Shown: positions 1-11,760 of the stretch, piece after piece
Numbering within the stretch: the stretch's first letter is position 1
Layout: each line of letters begins with the position of its first letter
Assembly: GCA_014155875.1 (NCBI GenBank)
Contig: JACEFZ010004192.1
Location: forward strand, 248,001 to 312,000
Origin: Cepaea nemoralis
Lineage: Eukaryota; Mollusca; Gastropoda; Stylommatophora; Helicidae
DNA length: 64,000 nucleotides
Direction: 5' to 3'
Position numbers and translations under genes: made by a program
Notes under the pieces: generated by a model
Told to the model about the DNA's origin: nothing
What the model saw: only the letters and a program-made list of their open reading frames with translations
Databases searched by the model: none

Positions 1-245
1 GTCATGACTAGACTACACAGTGTATACTGTTTTAGCTTCCCCTACTAGACTACACAGTGTATACTGTTTTAGCTTCCCCTACTACCTTGGAGCGTAGGGG
101 TACCCTATTGTGTAGAGTTTGCTAGGTCTTGCTTAGTCTTTCCTCTGGGTATAGAGGCACCATACAGTCATGTTAACTTTGCCCACTTTTACCCTGGGGT
201 ACAGAGGCACCATACAGTAATGTTAACTGTTTCTCCTCCTACCTC
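1..245. repeat. Short tandem duplications
   Basis: A 42-bp block (gactagactacacagtgtat...) occurs twice between 6 and 90, and a block of about 65 bp ending in cataca-gt(c/a)-atgttaact occurs twice between 140 and 240. A diverged relative of the second block lies at 565-620. No coding signal. Confidence 0.75.
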
Positions 246-520
246 GGGGTCTCCATGGTGAAGTGCTTACGCCGTCTGGCTTGTGCTCAGAAGGCCATGG
301 GTTCATTCCTGGATTCCATCATTCAGTTCAGTTTTTTCAGAGACACATGGAATTTGTTGCCAGAGCTACGGAGTTTACACTCTGTGGAACACTTTCTACA
401 GAGCTTACACTCTGTGCAACACCTTCTACAGAGCTACAGTTTACACTCTATGCAACACCTTCTACAGGAGGATTGCAGCTCTGAGGAGAGAGACTGAGCT
501 ATAGATGATAAAACCTGTTG
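245..520 (+). repeat. tRNA-derived SINE (family C) with internal tandem expansion
   Basis: The head ggggtctccatggtgaagtg has a tRNA A-box-like part and gggttcattcc is B-box-like. The body matches the SINE copies at 13500-13735 and 30175-30412 read in reverse (cttgtgctcagaaggccatgg, tacggagttt, gagagagactgagc). Inside it a unit of about 27-33 bp (acactctgtggaacacttt, acactctgtgcaacacctt, acactctatgcaacacctt) is triplicated, unlike the other copies. Confidence 0.7.
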
Positions 521-1090
521 CAATCCTCGTACCTTTTAAAGCTGTCTCCTTTTTTTCGCTCTAGCCTGTAGTATACTCACCTTACTGTCATGTTAACGTG
601 TCCTCTTCTACCCTGAGGTGAGAATATGTAGATTGGTTTTCATTTTGGCTTATACAAACTACTTGAATGGCTAACCAGTATTGAACCCCAGTCATAAACA
701 GCAGTAGGCAGATGGTTCAGCACTAACACATAGACACCAAACTATAGAAAACTGCTTTTTGAAATATCAGAAGTAACTGGCCATCTCTGAAATAAACCCA
801 GCAAACAATAACAAATAGTTACAAACAAAAATACCAAGAAGTATAAAGTGTCTTTCAACCATGAACTATATGATCAACATACAAACACTTCTAATGAGGA
901 AGACTGAATATCGATATGCAGTACCAACAGTTTCATATAAAAAGCAATTTTTCCCCCTAAAAAGAACGGGTTCATAAATGTAAACATGGTATACAAAGAG
1001 TGGTTATCAAATACGAGATTACTAGACTCTGAAGACTGGCCACTGCTTCTTTGTTTCCAGCTCGACCACAGTCTCACACTTTCACTTTTC
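520..1090. other. Non-coding, nothing recognised
   Basis: AT-rich sequence with no coding signal. A single relative of the 140-240 duplication lies near 565-620. Confidence 0.5.
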
Positions 1091-1540
1091 TACAGTACAA
1101 AGGCATGACAAAGTACACTCTACACGTTCCTGTTCCTATCTTCTGTTTCATTCCACTTTGGAGGGGAATGTGTGACACCCAGATGTACACCTCAAGAGCC
1201 AGTGTGCCTGACTTCAGCATGCAACTGTGTAGAGATTGCTACCCAAGTTCCATCCAAGGCAAGAGTATCTGTCTACCTGTGGGTAGATTTTCTCCATCTA
1301 ACAATTCTGCCAGGGCAGTGACTTTATGGACTACTCTTTGTGATATCCAACTAGCTCAGGATTTTAACAGGTAAACGAGGCCTCCTGTTTTTTGTCCATA
1401 TCTGAGAAGGCTAGACATCAGCTCCCCACACCCAAGAGATCAGGAGGTTGTGTGATATCATTCAACACCAATGTTTCTAGGAAAAATTCCCAGTACTTCT
1501 GAGCTTAAGGTGGACACCCTCAGCTCTCAGCCACAGCTGC
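1090..1540. repeat. Interspersed repeat (family G), copy 1
   Basis: Shares, in the same orientation and order, many blocks with 16920-17345: gccagtgtg-cctgacttca, tctacc-gtgggtaga, gccagggcag, ggccttatctgagaaggc-like, acccaagagatcaggaggt, gtgtgatatcatt and acaccaatgtttctagg. Length is about 450 bp. A reverse-oriented tRNA head is seen on the related copy at 21705-22110, so it is probably a tRNA-derived retroposon. No complete coding frame. Confidence 0.65.
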
Positions 1541-1586
1541 TCCTTGTTCTCCTTATGCCACAAGTGTAGGAATGATCAAGACCTCA

Positions 1587-2080
1587 CTTCAGCTCTCTCT
1601 GGGAAAACCAGCTCTTCTGGCTTAAAACTCCATGCTTCAATGATCTGCTCACACAGTTCAGCTCTCTCTGGGAAACCAGCTCTTCTGGCTAAAACACTCC
1701 ATGCTTCAATGATCTGCTCACACAGTTCAGTTCTCTCTGGGAAACCAGCTCTTCTGGCTAAAACACTCCATGCTTCAATGATCTGCTCACACAGTTCAGT
1801 TCTCTCTGGGAAACCAGCTCTTCTGACTAAAACACTCCATGCTTCAATGATCTGCTCACACAGTTCAGTTCTCTCTGGGAAACCAGCTCTTCTGGCTAAA
1901 ACACTCCATGCTTCAATGATCTGCTCACACAGTTCAGTTCTCTCTGGGAAACCAGCTCTTCTGGCTAAAACACTCCATGCTTCAATAATCTGCTCACACA
2001 GTTCAGCTCTCTCAGGGAAACCAGCTCTTCTGGCTAAAACACTCCATGCTTCAATGATCTGCTCACACAGTTCAGCACTA
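1587..2080. repeat. 69-bp minisatellite, 7 copies
   Basis: Unit begins ttcagctctctctgggaaac and includes cagctcttctggctaaaaca and ctccatgcttcaatgatctg. Seven copies, closely similar, with a few substitutions. Because 69 is divisible by three the plus strand stays open for 181 codons; this is a by-product of the repeat, not evidence for a protein. Confidence 0.93.
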
Positions 2081-2089
2081 TGTGGCTAA

Positions 2090-3600
2090 GACTTCACATA
2101 AAAATTCTATATTTTTAACAGATATTGTCAAATATGCCAGAATGGCTATTTACAGATCAACCATCTCTTAAACAACCAAAACAATACTTTTTTACATGAA
2201 TTAAAATTTCATTTCAGAATGTCTAAAAGTCATATATTAAAATATTTTCTTACAATTTTCTAAAAAAAAACAATGCAAAAAAAAGTTTAAAATGAAAAAA
2301 AAAAATACAATGTACCCTGTGAGTTGTAAAACTGTTTGGGCTCAAGTAAGTATGGCATACCTATTGTGACCATTCTAACTTTTGCCCCACCTCACAGCTG
2401 TAATTTCACCAATTCCCTAGCTGTAGCTTGTAAAACAGATGGTATTTCAGTTGATATGTCCTGTGCAGTGTATGAATATTCCCTCCTGTGCAGCTGGTAA
2501 CATGCTTCCTCTTTCTGATAGCCAGAATACTCTGCCTCTCACCAGTTTCTGTAGCTGCTTCAAACTACATAGACAACACCTTCGGTTGCTGTCTTCTTCA
2601 TGTGGTTTTTGCGATGTGGCCTTTTTTCTGGGACATCACAATATTCTGTTTTGCAATTCACATGCCTGTGTTAATTAATAAATGGCTGTCATTGCTGCCC
2701 ATAGTACCTTGTGTTGCAGGCCAGGGGAGTCTGGAATCTGAGAAATAAACTCCGCCTGGCTAGTGCAGTCATTGCAAACTCCGCTTTCTTTATGCCCAGA
2801 CAGAAAAAAAATGTCACTTTACCAAGGATTCAGAACCAGGACTCCTAAATAGGAGACCAGCGTTCTAGCTACTCTATAAAAATGCTTGATAATACAGTCC
2901 AGAAGTTGGTGACCCACTGACATAATTAAACATAGTATTCCCATGGCAGATACTGCCATTTGGATGTGAAGTGTTTGGCCTTCACATATTCTAGGCCATA
3001 ACATAAAATGAAGTGGGGTGGCCTGTTCCTTTCCTCCCTATATAACTACCACAACACCCTAAAAATGATATACACATAAAGATCACAACATTATTTTTCT
3101 TTCACATTTCAACAAGAAAATATGTCTGTCCCGTAGAGCTTGTGACATAGAAATATATTATTACCAATTGTGAATATAATAACTAACCTTGATTTGCAAC
3201 AAACAATACAAAGCAGAAGAAATAACTCCAATATTCAATGCACTACGGTATGCAGAAAGTAAACATTTTCAGCCAATCAATATAGAGGGTGTCAGGGTAA
3301 CTTTCGCCTCTTGAAGAATGACACCAATAAAGACATCTCTTAAAATATTTACTTCTTTTGTTATATTCCTCTCAAGCTTCATATTTCTGTGGCATCCCTG
3401 GAAAATAAAAGGCTGGAGAAAACCTCAAGTTTCCCCCATCCACTACGGAGATTTAAACAGGTAAAGACACTCCTAAAAGAAGAAATGAAAATGGATTTGA
3501 AAAAAGAAAACAAAGATCACAAATCACAGTAAGATAGCATTGACAAGACAGGCCAAAATAGTAACCTGCTGACCAGGATCTGCAGACTCAGGACTTCGCT
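2090..3600. other. Non-coding, AT-rich; no gene seen
   Basis: Contains A-rich runs near 2260-2310 and ordinary AT-rich sequence. A short segment near 2985-3050 resembles the duplicated block at 17460-17520 (ggcataa...ttcctttc). No splice-supported coding frame was found. Confidence 0.45.
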
Positions 3601-3619
3601 GTGGACTTTCAGCAAATCT

Positions 3620-3815
3620 TCACTGAATGGGTGCCACAGAGACACTGTCTCTCAGCTGTGAAGCACCAGATCAAAAGCAAAGCACATACAACAGAACTGG
3701 CCAGAATTGTCTAGACACAGAATGGGTGTCACAGAGACACTGCCCCTCAGCTGTGAAGCTCCAGATTACAAGCAAAGCACTAGCTACAGAACTTCCCAGA
3801 ATTGTCTAGACACAG
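3620..3815. repeat. Tandem duplication, unit about 98 bp
   Basis: Two copies of a unit starting cacagaatgggtg(c/t)cacaga, containing ctcagctgtgaagc and cagaattgtctagacacaga. They are about 90 percent alike by eye. The following stretch to 4153 shows nothing recognisable. Confidence 0.8.
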
Positions 3816-4153
3816 AATGGGAATTTGGATGACATGAGCAACTCTACAAGACACAACCAGTAAAAACTAAGGTGAACTGTTTTATTCATGACTCATTTCG
3901 GACTAGATGCATAGCAAACGATGACTGTGGAAAAAAGAAGCTTCTGAGACAACCATCGATTGCTGAACAAGAAACAAATAACACAAATGTTAATCACCGA
4001 AGAAGAAGCTTATGCAAATGCTGATCACTGAAAAAAGAAACGTGTAACTCTTTCTCACCCGGGCACGTATTTTAAAATAAGAAGAAGAAATTCCAGTAGT
4101 GATTGTCCTGGGCTGCGAGAGTTAATCTAGCTAGAAGACGAACATGTTAAATA

Positions 4154-6464
4154 ACTAGGAGAAACTGAGTACAAGTAATAACTTTCTGAGAGTTTCGGAG
4201 ACAGGAGGAATAGAGACAACCAAAGTACATACTAGGAGAAACTGAGTACAAGTAATAACTTTCTGAGAGTTTCGGAGACAGGAGGAATAGAGACAACCAA
4301 AGTACATACTAGGAGAAACTGAGTACAAGTAATAACTTTCTGAGAGTTTCGGAGACAGGAGGAATAGAGACAACCAAAGTACATACTAGGAGAAACTGAG
4401 TACAAGTAATAACTTTCTGAGAGTTTCGGAGACAGGAGGAATAGAGACAACCAAAGTACATACTAGGAGAAACTGAGTACAAGTAATAACTTTCTGAGAG
4501 TTTCGGAGACAGGAGGAATAGAGACAACCAAAGTACATACTAGGAGAAACTGAGTACAAGTAATAACTTTCTGAGAGTTTCGGAGACAGGAGGAATAGAG
4601 ACAACCAAAGTACATACTAGGAGAAACTGAGTACAAGTAATAACTTTCTGAGAGTTTCGGAGACAGGAGGAATAGAGACAACCAAAGTACATACTAGGAG
4701 AAACTGAGTACAAGTAATAACTTTCTGAGAGTTTCGGAGACAGGAGGAATAGAGACAACCAAAGTACATACTAGGAGAAACTGAGTACAAGTAATAACTT
4801 TCTGAGAGTTTCGGAGACAGGAGGAATAGAGACAACCAAAGTACATACTAGGAGAAACTGAGTACAAGTAATAACTTTCTGAGAGTTTCGGAGACAGGAG
4901 GAATAGAGACAACCAAAGTACATACTAGGAGAAACTGAGTACAAGTAATAACTTTCTGAGAGTTTCGGAGACAGGAGGAATAGAGACAACCAAAGTACAT
5001 ACTAGGAGAAACTGAGTAAAAGTAATAACTTTCTGAGAGTTTCGGAGACAGGAGGAATAGAGACAACCAAAGTACATACTAGGAGAAACTGAGTACAAGT
5101 AATAACTTTCTGAGAGTTTCGGAGACAGGAGGAATAGAGACAACCAAAGTACATACTAGGAGAAACTGAGTACAAGTAATAACTTTCTGAGAGTTTCGGA
5201 GAACAGGAGGAATAGAGACAACCAAAGTACATACTAGGAGAAACTGAGTACAAGTAATAACTTTCTGAGAGTTTCGGAGACAGGAGGAATAGAGACAACC
5301 AAAGTACATACTAGGAGAAACTGAGTACAAGTAATAACTTTCTGAGAGTTTCGGAGACAGGAGGAATAGAGACAACCAAAGTACATACTAGGAGAAACTG
5401 AGTACAAGTAATAACTTTCTGAGAGTTTCGGAGACAGGAGGAATAGAGACAACCAAAGTACATACTAGGAGAAACTGAGTACAAGTAATAACTTTCTGAG
5501 AGTTTCGGAGACAGGAGGAATAGAGACAACCAAAGTACATACTAGGAGAAACTGAGTACAAGTAATAACTTTCTGAGAGTTTCGGAGACAGGAGGAATAG
5601 AGACAACCAAAGTACATACTAGGAGAAACTGAGTACAAGTAATAACTTTCTGAGAGTTTCGGAGACAGGAGGAATAGAGACAACCAAAGTACATACTAGG
5701 AGAAACTGAGTACAAGTAATAACTTTCTGAGAGTTTCGGAGACAGGAGGAATAGAGACAACCAAAGTACATACTAGGAGAAACTGAGTACAAGTAATAAC
5801 TTTCTGAGAGTTTCGGAGACAGGAGGAATAGAGACAACCAAAGTACATACTAGGAGAAACTGAGTACAAGTAATAACTTTCTGAGAGTTTCGGAGACAGG
5901 AGGAATAGAGACAACCAAAGTACATACTAGGAGAAACTGAGTACAAGTAATAACTTTCTGAGAGTTTCGGAGACAGGAGGAATAGAGACAACCAAAGTAC
6001 ATACTAGGAGAAACTGAGTACAAGTAATAACTTTCTGAGAGTTTCGGAGACAGGAGGAATAGAGACAACCAAAGTACATACTAGGAGAAACTGAGTACAA
6101 GTAATAACTTTCTGAGAGTTTCGGAGACAGGAGGAATAGAGACAACCAAAGTACATACTAGGAGAAACTGAGTACAAGTAATAACTTTCTGAGAGTTTCG
6201 GAGACAGGAGGAATAGAGACAACCAAAGTACATACTAGGAGAAACTGAGTACAAGTAATAACTTTCTGAGAGTTTCGGAGACAGGAGGAATAGAGACAAC
6301 CAAAGTACATACTAGGAGAAACTGAGTACAAGTAATAACTTTCTGAGAGTTTCGGAGACAGGAGGAATAGAGACAACCAAAGTACATACTAGGAGAAACT
6401 GAGTACAAGTAATAACTTTCTGAGAGTTTCGGAGACAGGAGGAATAGAGACAACCAAAGTACAT
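4154..6464. repeat. 77-bp satellite, 30 nearly identical copies
   Basis: Unit starts actaggagaaactgagtaca and continues agtaataactttctgagagt, ttcggagacaggaggaatag, agacaaccaaagtacat. The array is 2311 bp, exactly 30 units plus one inserted base (gagaacagg near 5202). The only other change I see is tac to taa near 5018. Such uniformity points to recent amplification or gene conversion. The serial 72-codon minus-strand frames are repeat shadows. Confidence 0.97.
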
Positions 6465-6510
6465 GTATTTTGGTCGACATATAAAAAGTAACTGATCAAC
6501 AGAAAGTGCG

Positions 6511-7095
6511 TTGTTTAAATGAGACATTAGTTGAATCTGAATGGGCTTGTTGTTTAAATCAGACATTAGTTGAATCTGAATGGGCTTGTTGTTTAAATGA
6601 GACATTAGTTGAATCTGAATGGGCTTGTTGTTTAAATGAGACATTAGTTGAATCTGAATGGGCTTGTTGTTTAAATGAGACATTAGTTGAATCTGAATGG
6701 GCTTGTTGTTTAAATCAGACATTAGTTGAATCTGAATGGGCTTGTTGTTTAAATCAGACATTAGTTGAATCTGAATGGGCTTGTTGTTTAAATCAGACAT
6801 TAGTTGAATCTGAATGGGCTTGTTGTTTAAATGAGACATTAGTTGAATCTGAATGGGCTTGTTGTTTAAATGAGACATTAGTTGAATCTGAATGGGCTTG
6901 TTGTTTAAATGAGACATTAGTTGAATCTGAATGGGCTTGTTGTTTAAATCAGACATTAGTTGAATCTGAATGGGCTTGTTGTTTAAATCAGACATTAGTT
7001 GAATCTGAATGGGCTTGTTGTTTAAATCAGACATTAGTTGAATCTGAATGGGCTTGTTGTTTAAATCAGACATTAGTTGAATCTGAATGGGTTTT
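6511..7095. repeat. 39-bp minisatellite, 15 copies, with higher-order pattern
   Basis: Unit ttgtttaaatgagacattag followed by ttgaatctgaatgggcttg. Copies differ at one site, gag (E) or cag (Q). Along the plus strand the order is E Q EEE QQQ EEE QQQ Q, so a six-unit block of 234 bp (EEEQQQ) seems to have been duplicated as a whole. The unit is 13 codons, so both strands have long open frames (204 codons plus, 300 minus), which I do not treat as genes. Confidence 0.96.
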
Positions 7096-7480
7096 TTTCC
7101 TCTATCAGAAAATATGCTGAAGAGTGAAAACAAAAAACAACAGTTATTTGAAAAACAAATTATAATTTTAAAAATCCGTACAAACCTCTTGCATGTCAGC
7201 AAACAAGATAGCAACTATGGTTTTTACATAGAAATTGACAAGTGTGCTTTAATTGAAAATCTTTCCTCTCCTACCCTGAGGTGTAGAGATACCTTGAATG
7301 ACATATTAATGTATAACATAGACGCCGCAAGCTACTAAGGCATTAGCAGAAATAACTTGTCTATGAATGGATGAAGGTGAGTTGAGGACTGTGTATGAGG
7401 TGCTATTCTTCTTTTACAAGGCGTTTTGTAGAAAACCAGGAGGCTTATGGATTGTACAAACATTTCCTACAAAAACAACA
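7096..7480. other. Non-coding, nothing recognised
   Basis: Ordinary AT-rich sequence between two arrays. The segment near 7262-7320 resembles the short repeat at 190-250 (taccctgaggtgtagaga). Confidence 0.4.
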
Positions 7481-7489
7481 TAATTATCA

Positions 7490-8110
7490 TCTCAGTCATA
7501 TACTCCTGAATTCACTTAACGCATTCAAATAACCCTGAATTCAATTAAACCTTTTATACAATTCTTGATTCTAACCATTTATATATTTCTTGATGCGATC
7601 AGCCTATTTATATAATCATGAATTCAATTAAATCATTTACATAATTCAGTTAACCTATTCATATAATTCTGAATTCAATCAACTCAATCAAATATTTCTG
7701 AATTCAAATGACCCATTTATATAATATAAATTGGTTAGCTAACACATATAATCCTGAATTAAGTGAACTCGTTCATCTAATCCAAAATTCAATTAACTCG
7801 TTCATCTAATCCTGAATTCAATTAACTCATTCATTTAATCCTGAATTATATTAACATGTTTATATAATCCTGAATTCAATTAATTAACTTATTTATATAT
7901 CCTGAATTCAATTAATGTATTTATACAATCCAGAATTCAATTAACTTATATAATCCTGAATTACATTAATTTATTCATATAATTCTGAATTGTATTAAAC
8001 TTATTCATATCATCTTGAATTGAATGAACCTATTCACATAATCCTGCATTTATTTAACCTATCCATATAATCCTTAACTAACCCATTCACATAATCCACA
8101 ACCCACTGAC
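7490..8110. repeat. Degenerate AT-rich minisatellite, unit about 30 bp
   Basis: Many imperfect copies of a unit of the form aatcctgaattcaattaact plus (c/t)attcatata. The units vary in length and are strongly diverged, so this array is older than the 77-bp and 39-bp arrays. Confidence 0.8.
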
Positions 8111-8605
8111 ACAATGCTGTAAGCAACCCGCACTCACACACAACCCTCAACTGACCTACACTACAGCTATGCCAGTGCCCTGGTGACATGTGGCCAGGGT
8201 TAGCACAGACAACAGTTGATGATATGTGTTGTATTCAGCAGAGAACATCTTTCTGATTATGATACTTCCAGCCAACAATCAACAATAGAAACATTGCAGT
8301 GAAATATAAATATAGACTAGAATCTATGCTGGCAATAAGACAAGACAAGACAATGCCACAGCAGATATTGCAGTAGCAGTGTGTAATGACACATATAGGG
8401 ATGGTATGAGTTGGAGTGACCACCTCCCTTCCTCACTGTATTTCCAGGTATATTTCTGATGTTTATTTTATGAAGCGAGATTGACCCCAGAGTGATAAGA
8501 GGTGAGATAAAATTACACCTCTAATGGGGATTAAACCCTGGACACAGTGGTTGAAAGTCAGAGTGAATTAATGGAGTTTAACATAGATTTCCATATAAAT
8601 ATACA
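8110..8605. other. Non-coding, nothing recognised
   Basis: No coding or repeat signal that I can support. Confidence 0.4.
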
Positions 8606-8611
8606 CACATG

Positions 8612-9050
8612 AGGGTGAGTCAAAATTATCCACACTTCGGTTTATTTCTATCGGTTGCCTTCCAAGAGCAGTATGATCTTGCATGACAATGCACGTCCAC
8701 ACACCTTTGCCAACATTGTTAAAACTCTGTAAAATCTTCACTTTGACATGTTAAATCTTCCTCCCTATAGTCCTGATCATGTTCCACCAAACTTTAACCT
8801 GTTTGGTCTCCTGAAGCAGCCTTTTGAGGACGAAGATTCACCTCTGATGAAAAAAGTGACGACAGCGGATCCATTTGTGGCTCACAGCTCAACCTAAAAC
8901 ATTTTTAATAAGGGAGTACAAACGTTTGTTGACAGATGGACAAAGTGTGTTCAAAAGCAAGGAGATTATGTTGAAAAATGATGTATTTGTAATTTCAACA
9001 AATTTATTGAAATCAATTATACAGCCAGAGTGTGGATAATTGTTTACTCA
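8612..9050 (+). mobile_element. Internally deleted mariner-like element
   Basis: Terminal inverted repeats: gagtcaaaattatccacact at the left and agtgtggataattgtttact at the right. Between them a plus-strand remnant reads ILHDNARPHTFANIVKTL, stop, NLHFDMLNLPPYSPDHVPPN, the second and third catalytic blocks of a mariner transposase. The third catalytic position, normally Asp after PP/PS, is Asn here. The N-terminal half of the transposase is gone. Total about 440 bp. Confidence 0.82.
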
Positions 9051-9059
9051 CTCTCTCTC

Positions 9060-9205
9060 CCACACACACACACACACACACACACACATAAAATAGTAGT
9101 ACTGTCTACTGTTATACAATAGCTAAGTCATATCTGACTAAGACTCTCTCTCCCACACACACATGCACGTGCTAGATATATTCACACACACACACACACA
9201 CAGAG
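9060..9205. repeat. (CA)n microsatellites and a fragment of repeat family B
   Basis: Runs of ca at about 9061-9088 and 9183-9202. The segment 9098-9142 (gtctactgttatacaatagc, then tatctgactaagac) is the end of repeat family B, also found at 28050-28090 and 32140-32190. Confidence 0.75.
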
Positions 9206-10225
9206 GACATATTCCAAGTACAGAACCAACACTCTGGCAGTGGGTAGACCAGCAAACAATACAGAATTAGATATGAAAGACCTAGGCAGTTATAAAAAGG
9301 TGTGATTATCAATGACCGAGAAGCACGGACAGAGACAGAGTATTCAGCCTTGCAGGAGAAAGACATAAAAGAACCGGGTAAGAGTTTACATTAGTGAAAA
9401 TATCAGCTCAAATATTGTGACTACCATCAGATCTAGATCAACATTATCTGCACCTCAATAATATTTAATACATATATGTGTACACATACATATAAATGTA
9501 CATGATAAATGTCATAGACGACCATCACTAACATATATAGTACATAGAAGCAGTATAATGCGATATGAAATACATATTTACTGTAAGCATGAATTATGAA
9601 AAGACTTGCAACAACTACACTGATAATTAACATTACCTATAATTAACTCTTACCTCACACACCTAAGAAACATTTTTACATGGCAATTTCTGGAAGTAAA
9701 TTTATGACACAGGCCTTGATAAGCTGAGACTAATTTTTCTAGCCATAATATCATAATATTAAAGTCCTGTTTTACACACAAATAAATATGTAGTGCACTG
9801 AAGCTATAGCAATAATCTATCCAAATAACTGATCACATTTCAAACCACCACAAATAAAAATGAAACCGTTACAAGCTAACTAACGTGGCTTCTGGAATAT
9901 TGGTAATAAAATGAGTGCCACCTCAAGTGACATGTCATATTCGAGCTTGTAAAGAATGTACAGGCTTCCAATAAATGATAAAAGCATTTCTTTCTATCAG
10001 TTTTCATCCAATACTACATTTTAAGATGAAATTATTTGCAAGTTATTTTTCCAAATGACGTTTGTGTCATACAAGGCTATAAAGAGAAAATGTAAACAGT
10101 TACAACAATGACAAAGCAAAACTAACAGTTTATAGACGTGCCGTGCCACTAATGGGCACTTGAAAATATTGACCCCCATTGTGTTAAGAATAAATGTAAG
10201 CATGACAGTGGAAAATGTTCCCTTT
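9205..10225. other. Non-coding, nothing recognised
   Basis: AT-rich, many tata and atat runs, no supported coding frame or clear repeat. Confidence 0.4.
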
Positions 10226-10227
10226 AT

Positions 10228-10695
10228 CAAACACAGGAAATGTTCTATCTGATAAACTATGCTCAAACACAGGAAATGTTCTATCTGATAAACTATGCTC
10301 AAACACAGGAAATGTTCTATCTGATAAACTATGCTCAAACACAGGAAATGTTCTATCAGATAAACTATGCTCAAACACAGAAAATGTTCTATCTGATAAA
10401 CTATGCTCAAACACAGGAAATGTTCTATCTGATAAACTATGCTCAAACACAGGAAATGTTCTATCAGATAAACTATGCTCAAACACAGAAAATGTTCTAT
10501 CTGATAAACTATGCTCAAACACAGGAAATGTTCTATCTGATAAACTATGCTCAAACACAGGAAATGTTCTATCTGATAAACTATGCTCAAACACAGGAAA
10601 TGTTCTATCTGATAAACTATGCTCAAACACAGGAAATGTTCTATCTGATAAACTATGCTCAAACACAGGAAATGTTCTATCTGATAAACTATGCT
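10228..10695. repeat. 36-bp minisatellite, 13 copies
   Basis: Unit caaacacaggaaatgttcta followed by tctgataaactatgct; 13 x 36 = 468 bp exactly. Linked variants (tcagata with next-unit cagaaaa) occur in units 4/5 and 7/8, giving a three-unit (108-bp) periodicity in the middle. Because the unit is 12 codons, three frames stay open throughout (160-265 codons); they are not treated as genes. Confidence 0.96.
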
Positions 10696-10819
10696 CAAAC
10701 AGTCTTTGCAGGGCTCTTTAAATGGCAATTTACAATCACAACTTGGATAGATTTCCTGTACTTGTGGTTTATATGTAGATAAAAAAATTTGGATATATTT
10801 ATTTGAATGTAGACACAAA

Positions 10820-11760
10820 TCTACACTACAGCCTCAATGCAGGCTATGTTCTAAATGAGGTTATATCCAATTTCAAATGTCAGCCTCAAAAGGTATAAGC
10901 TTGCAATTACTTACTATTGTATGTTACAGCCAAGTTCACAATATCAGCCACAAAAGTGGTAAACTTGAGGCTACTTTCTAATGTATGTTACACACAATGT
11001 CAGACACTAATTGCAAAAATGTGTAAATGTAAGACAACTTTGTGAAATATAATCACAAAAAATGTCATATTTAAGCCTCAAAGATATAAATGATACTATT
11101 ATCTGAATTACATGACATAACATGCCAGACTTCAGTTTCACAAGATGTCAAACTGACAAGCTTTTTGAATTATATTACATACAATTTCACACTGGTAAAT
11201 TTATATTTGAACTTTCAATTTGTAGTGAATACACACAGAATTTGACATAACAGCCTCGGACAGAAAATGTAAGTTTGAAAATCTTTCTACACTATAAAAC
11301 AAGTTAACATTTTAGCCACAAAATAAGAACATCTGCAAATCTTTCTCAAGTGTATGACACTAAATGTCACTGTTTTGGCAGCAAAAATTGTATAACAGAC
11401 TACTATTTGTAAAAAAAATTTAAAAAATGCCTCTATAATTTTATACTTCAGCCTCACAGGATGCAAGTCTGAGACTACTATCTGTAATAAATAGTATCAG
11501 GATTTAACACATCAGCCTCAAAAGATTTAAATTCAAGACTACTGTCTCTAGTAAATACCTGTAGAATTTCACAAATCAGCCTCAATATATATGAATTCAA
11601 GACTATTGTCTATAGTATATACCTGTAGAATTTCATACATCAGCCTCAACACAATTAAATGATAAACAGTTTCCAAAGTTTAAAAAACACAATTCAAACT
11701 TCAGCCTAAGTAAAGTACACCTGTATATATTTCTATACAATATATTGGTGGGCTGACACT
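10820..11760. repeat. Degenerate repeat, unit about 60 bp
   Basis: Recurring blocks of the type cagcctcaaaa(g)atgtaaat, caagactactgtctgtagta and gaatttcacacatcag, roughly every 60 bases, heavily diverged. Similar blocks recur at 12480-12860 (caagtt-agcctcaaatt, aggtagtaactttgtatct). Confidence 0.7.

Noticed and set aside
1544..2089. 181-codon frame over the 69-bp repeat, a possible repeat protein
   Set aside because: The frame is kept only because 69 is a multiple of three; no signal peptide, domain or codon bias distinguishes it.
4154..6464. CRISPR-like regular array
   Set aside because: Units are identical over their full 77 bp with no variable spacers, and the surroundings are eukaryotic. 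It is a satellite.
6312..7214. 300-codon minus-strand frame and 204-codon plus-strand frame over the 39-bp array
   Set aside because: The unit is 13 codons with no stop in these frames, so long frames follow automatically. No splice sites, start context or protein family supports them.
9172..9633. Hydrophobic minus-strand frames as small membrane proteins
   Set aside because: AT-rich sequence gives Leu/Ile/Tyr-rich frames by chance; no splice or conservation evidence.
10021..10818. Frames of 160-265 codons in three readings across the 36-bp array
   Set aside because: The unit is 12 codons and stop-free in several frames at once. Coding use of all three is implausible.
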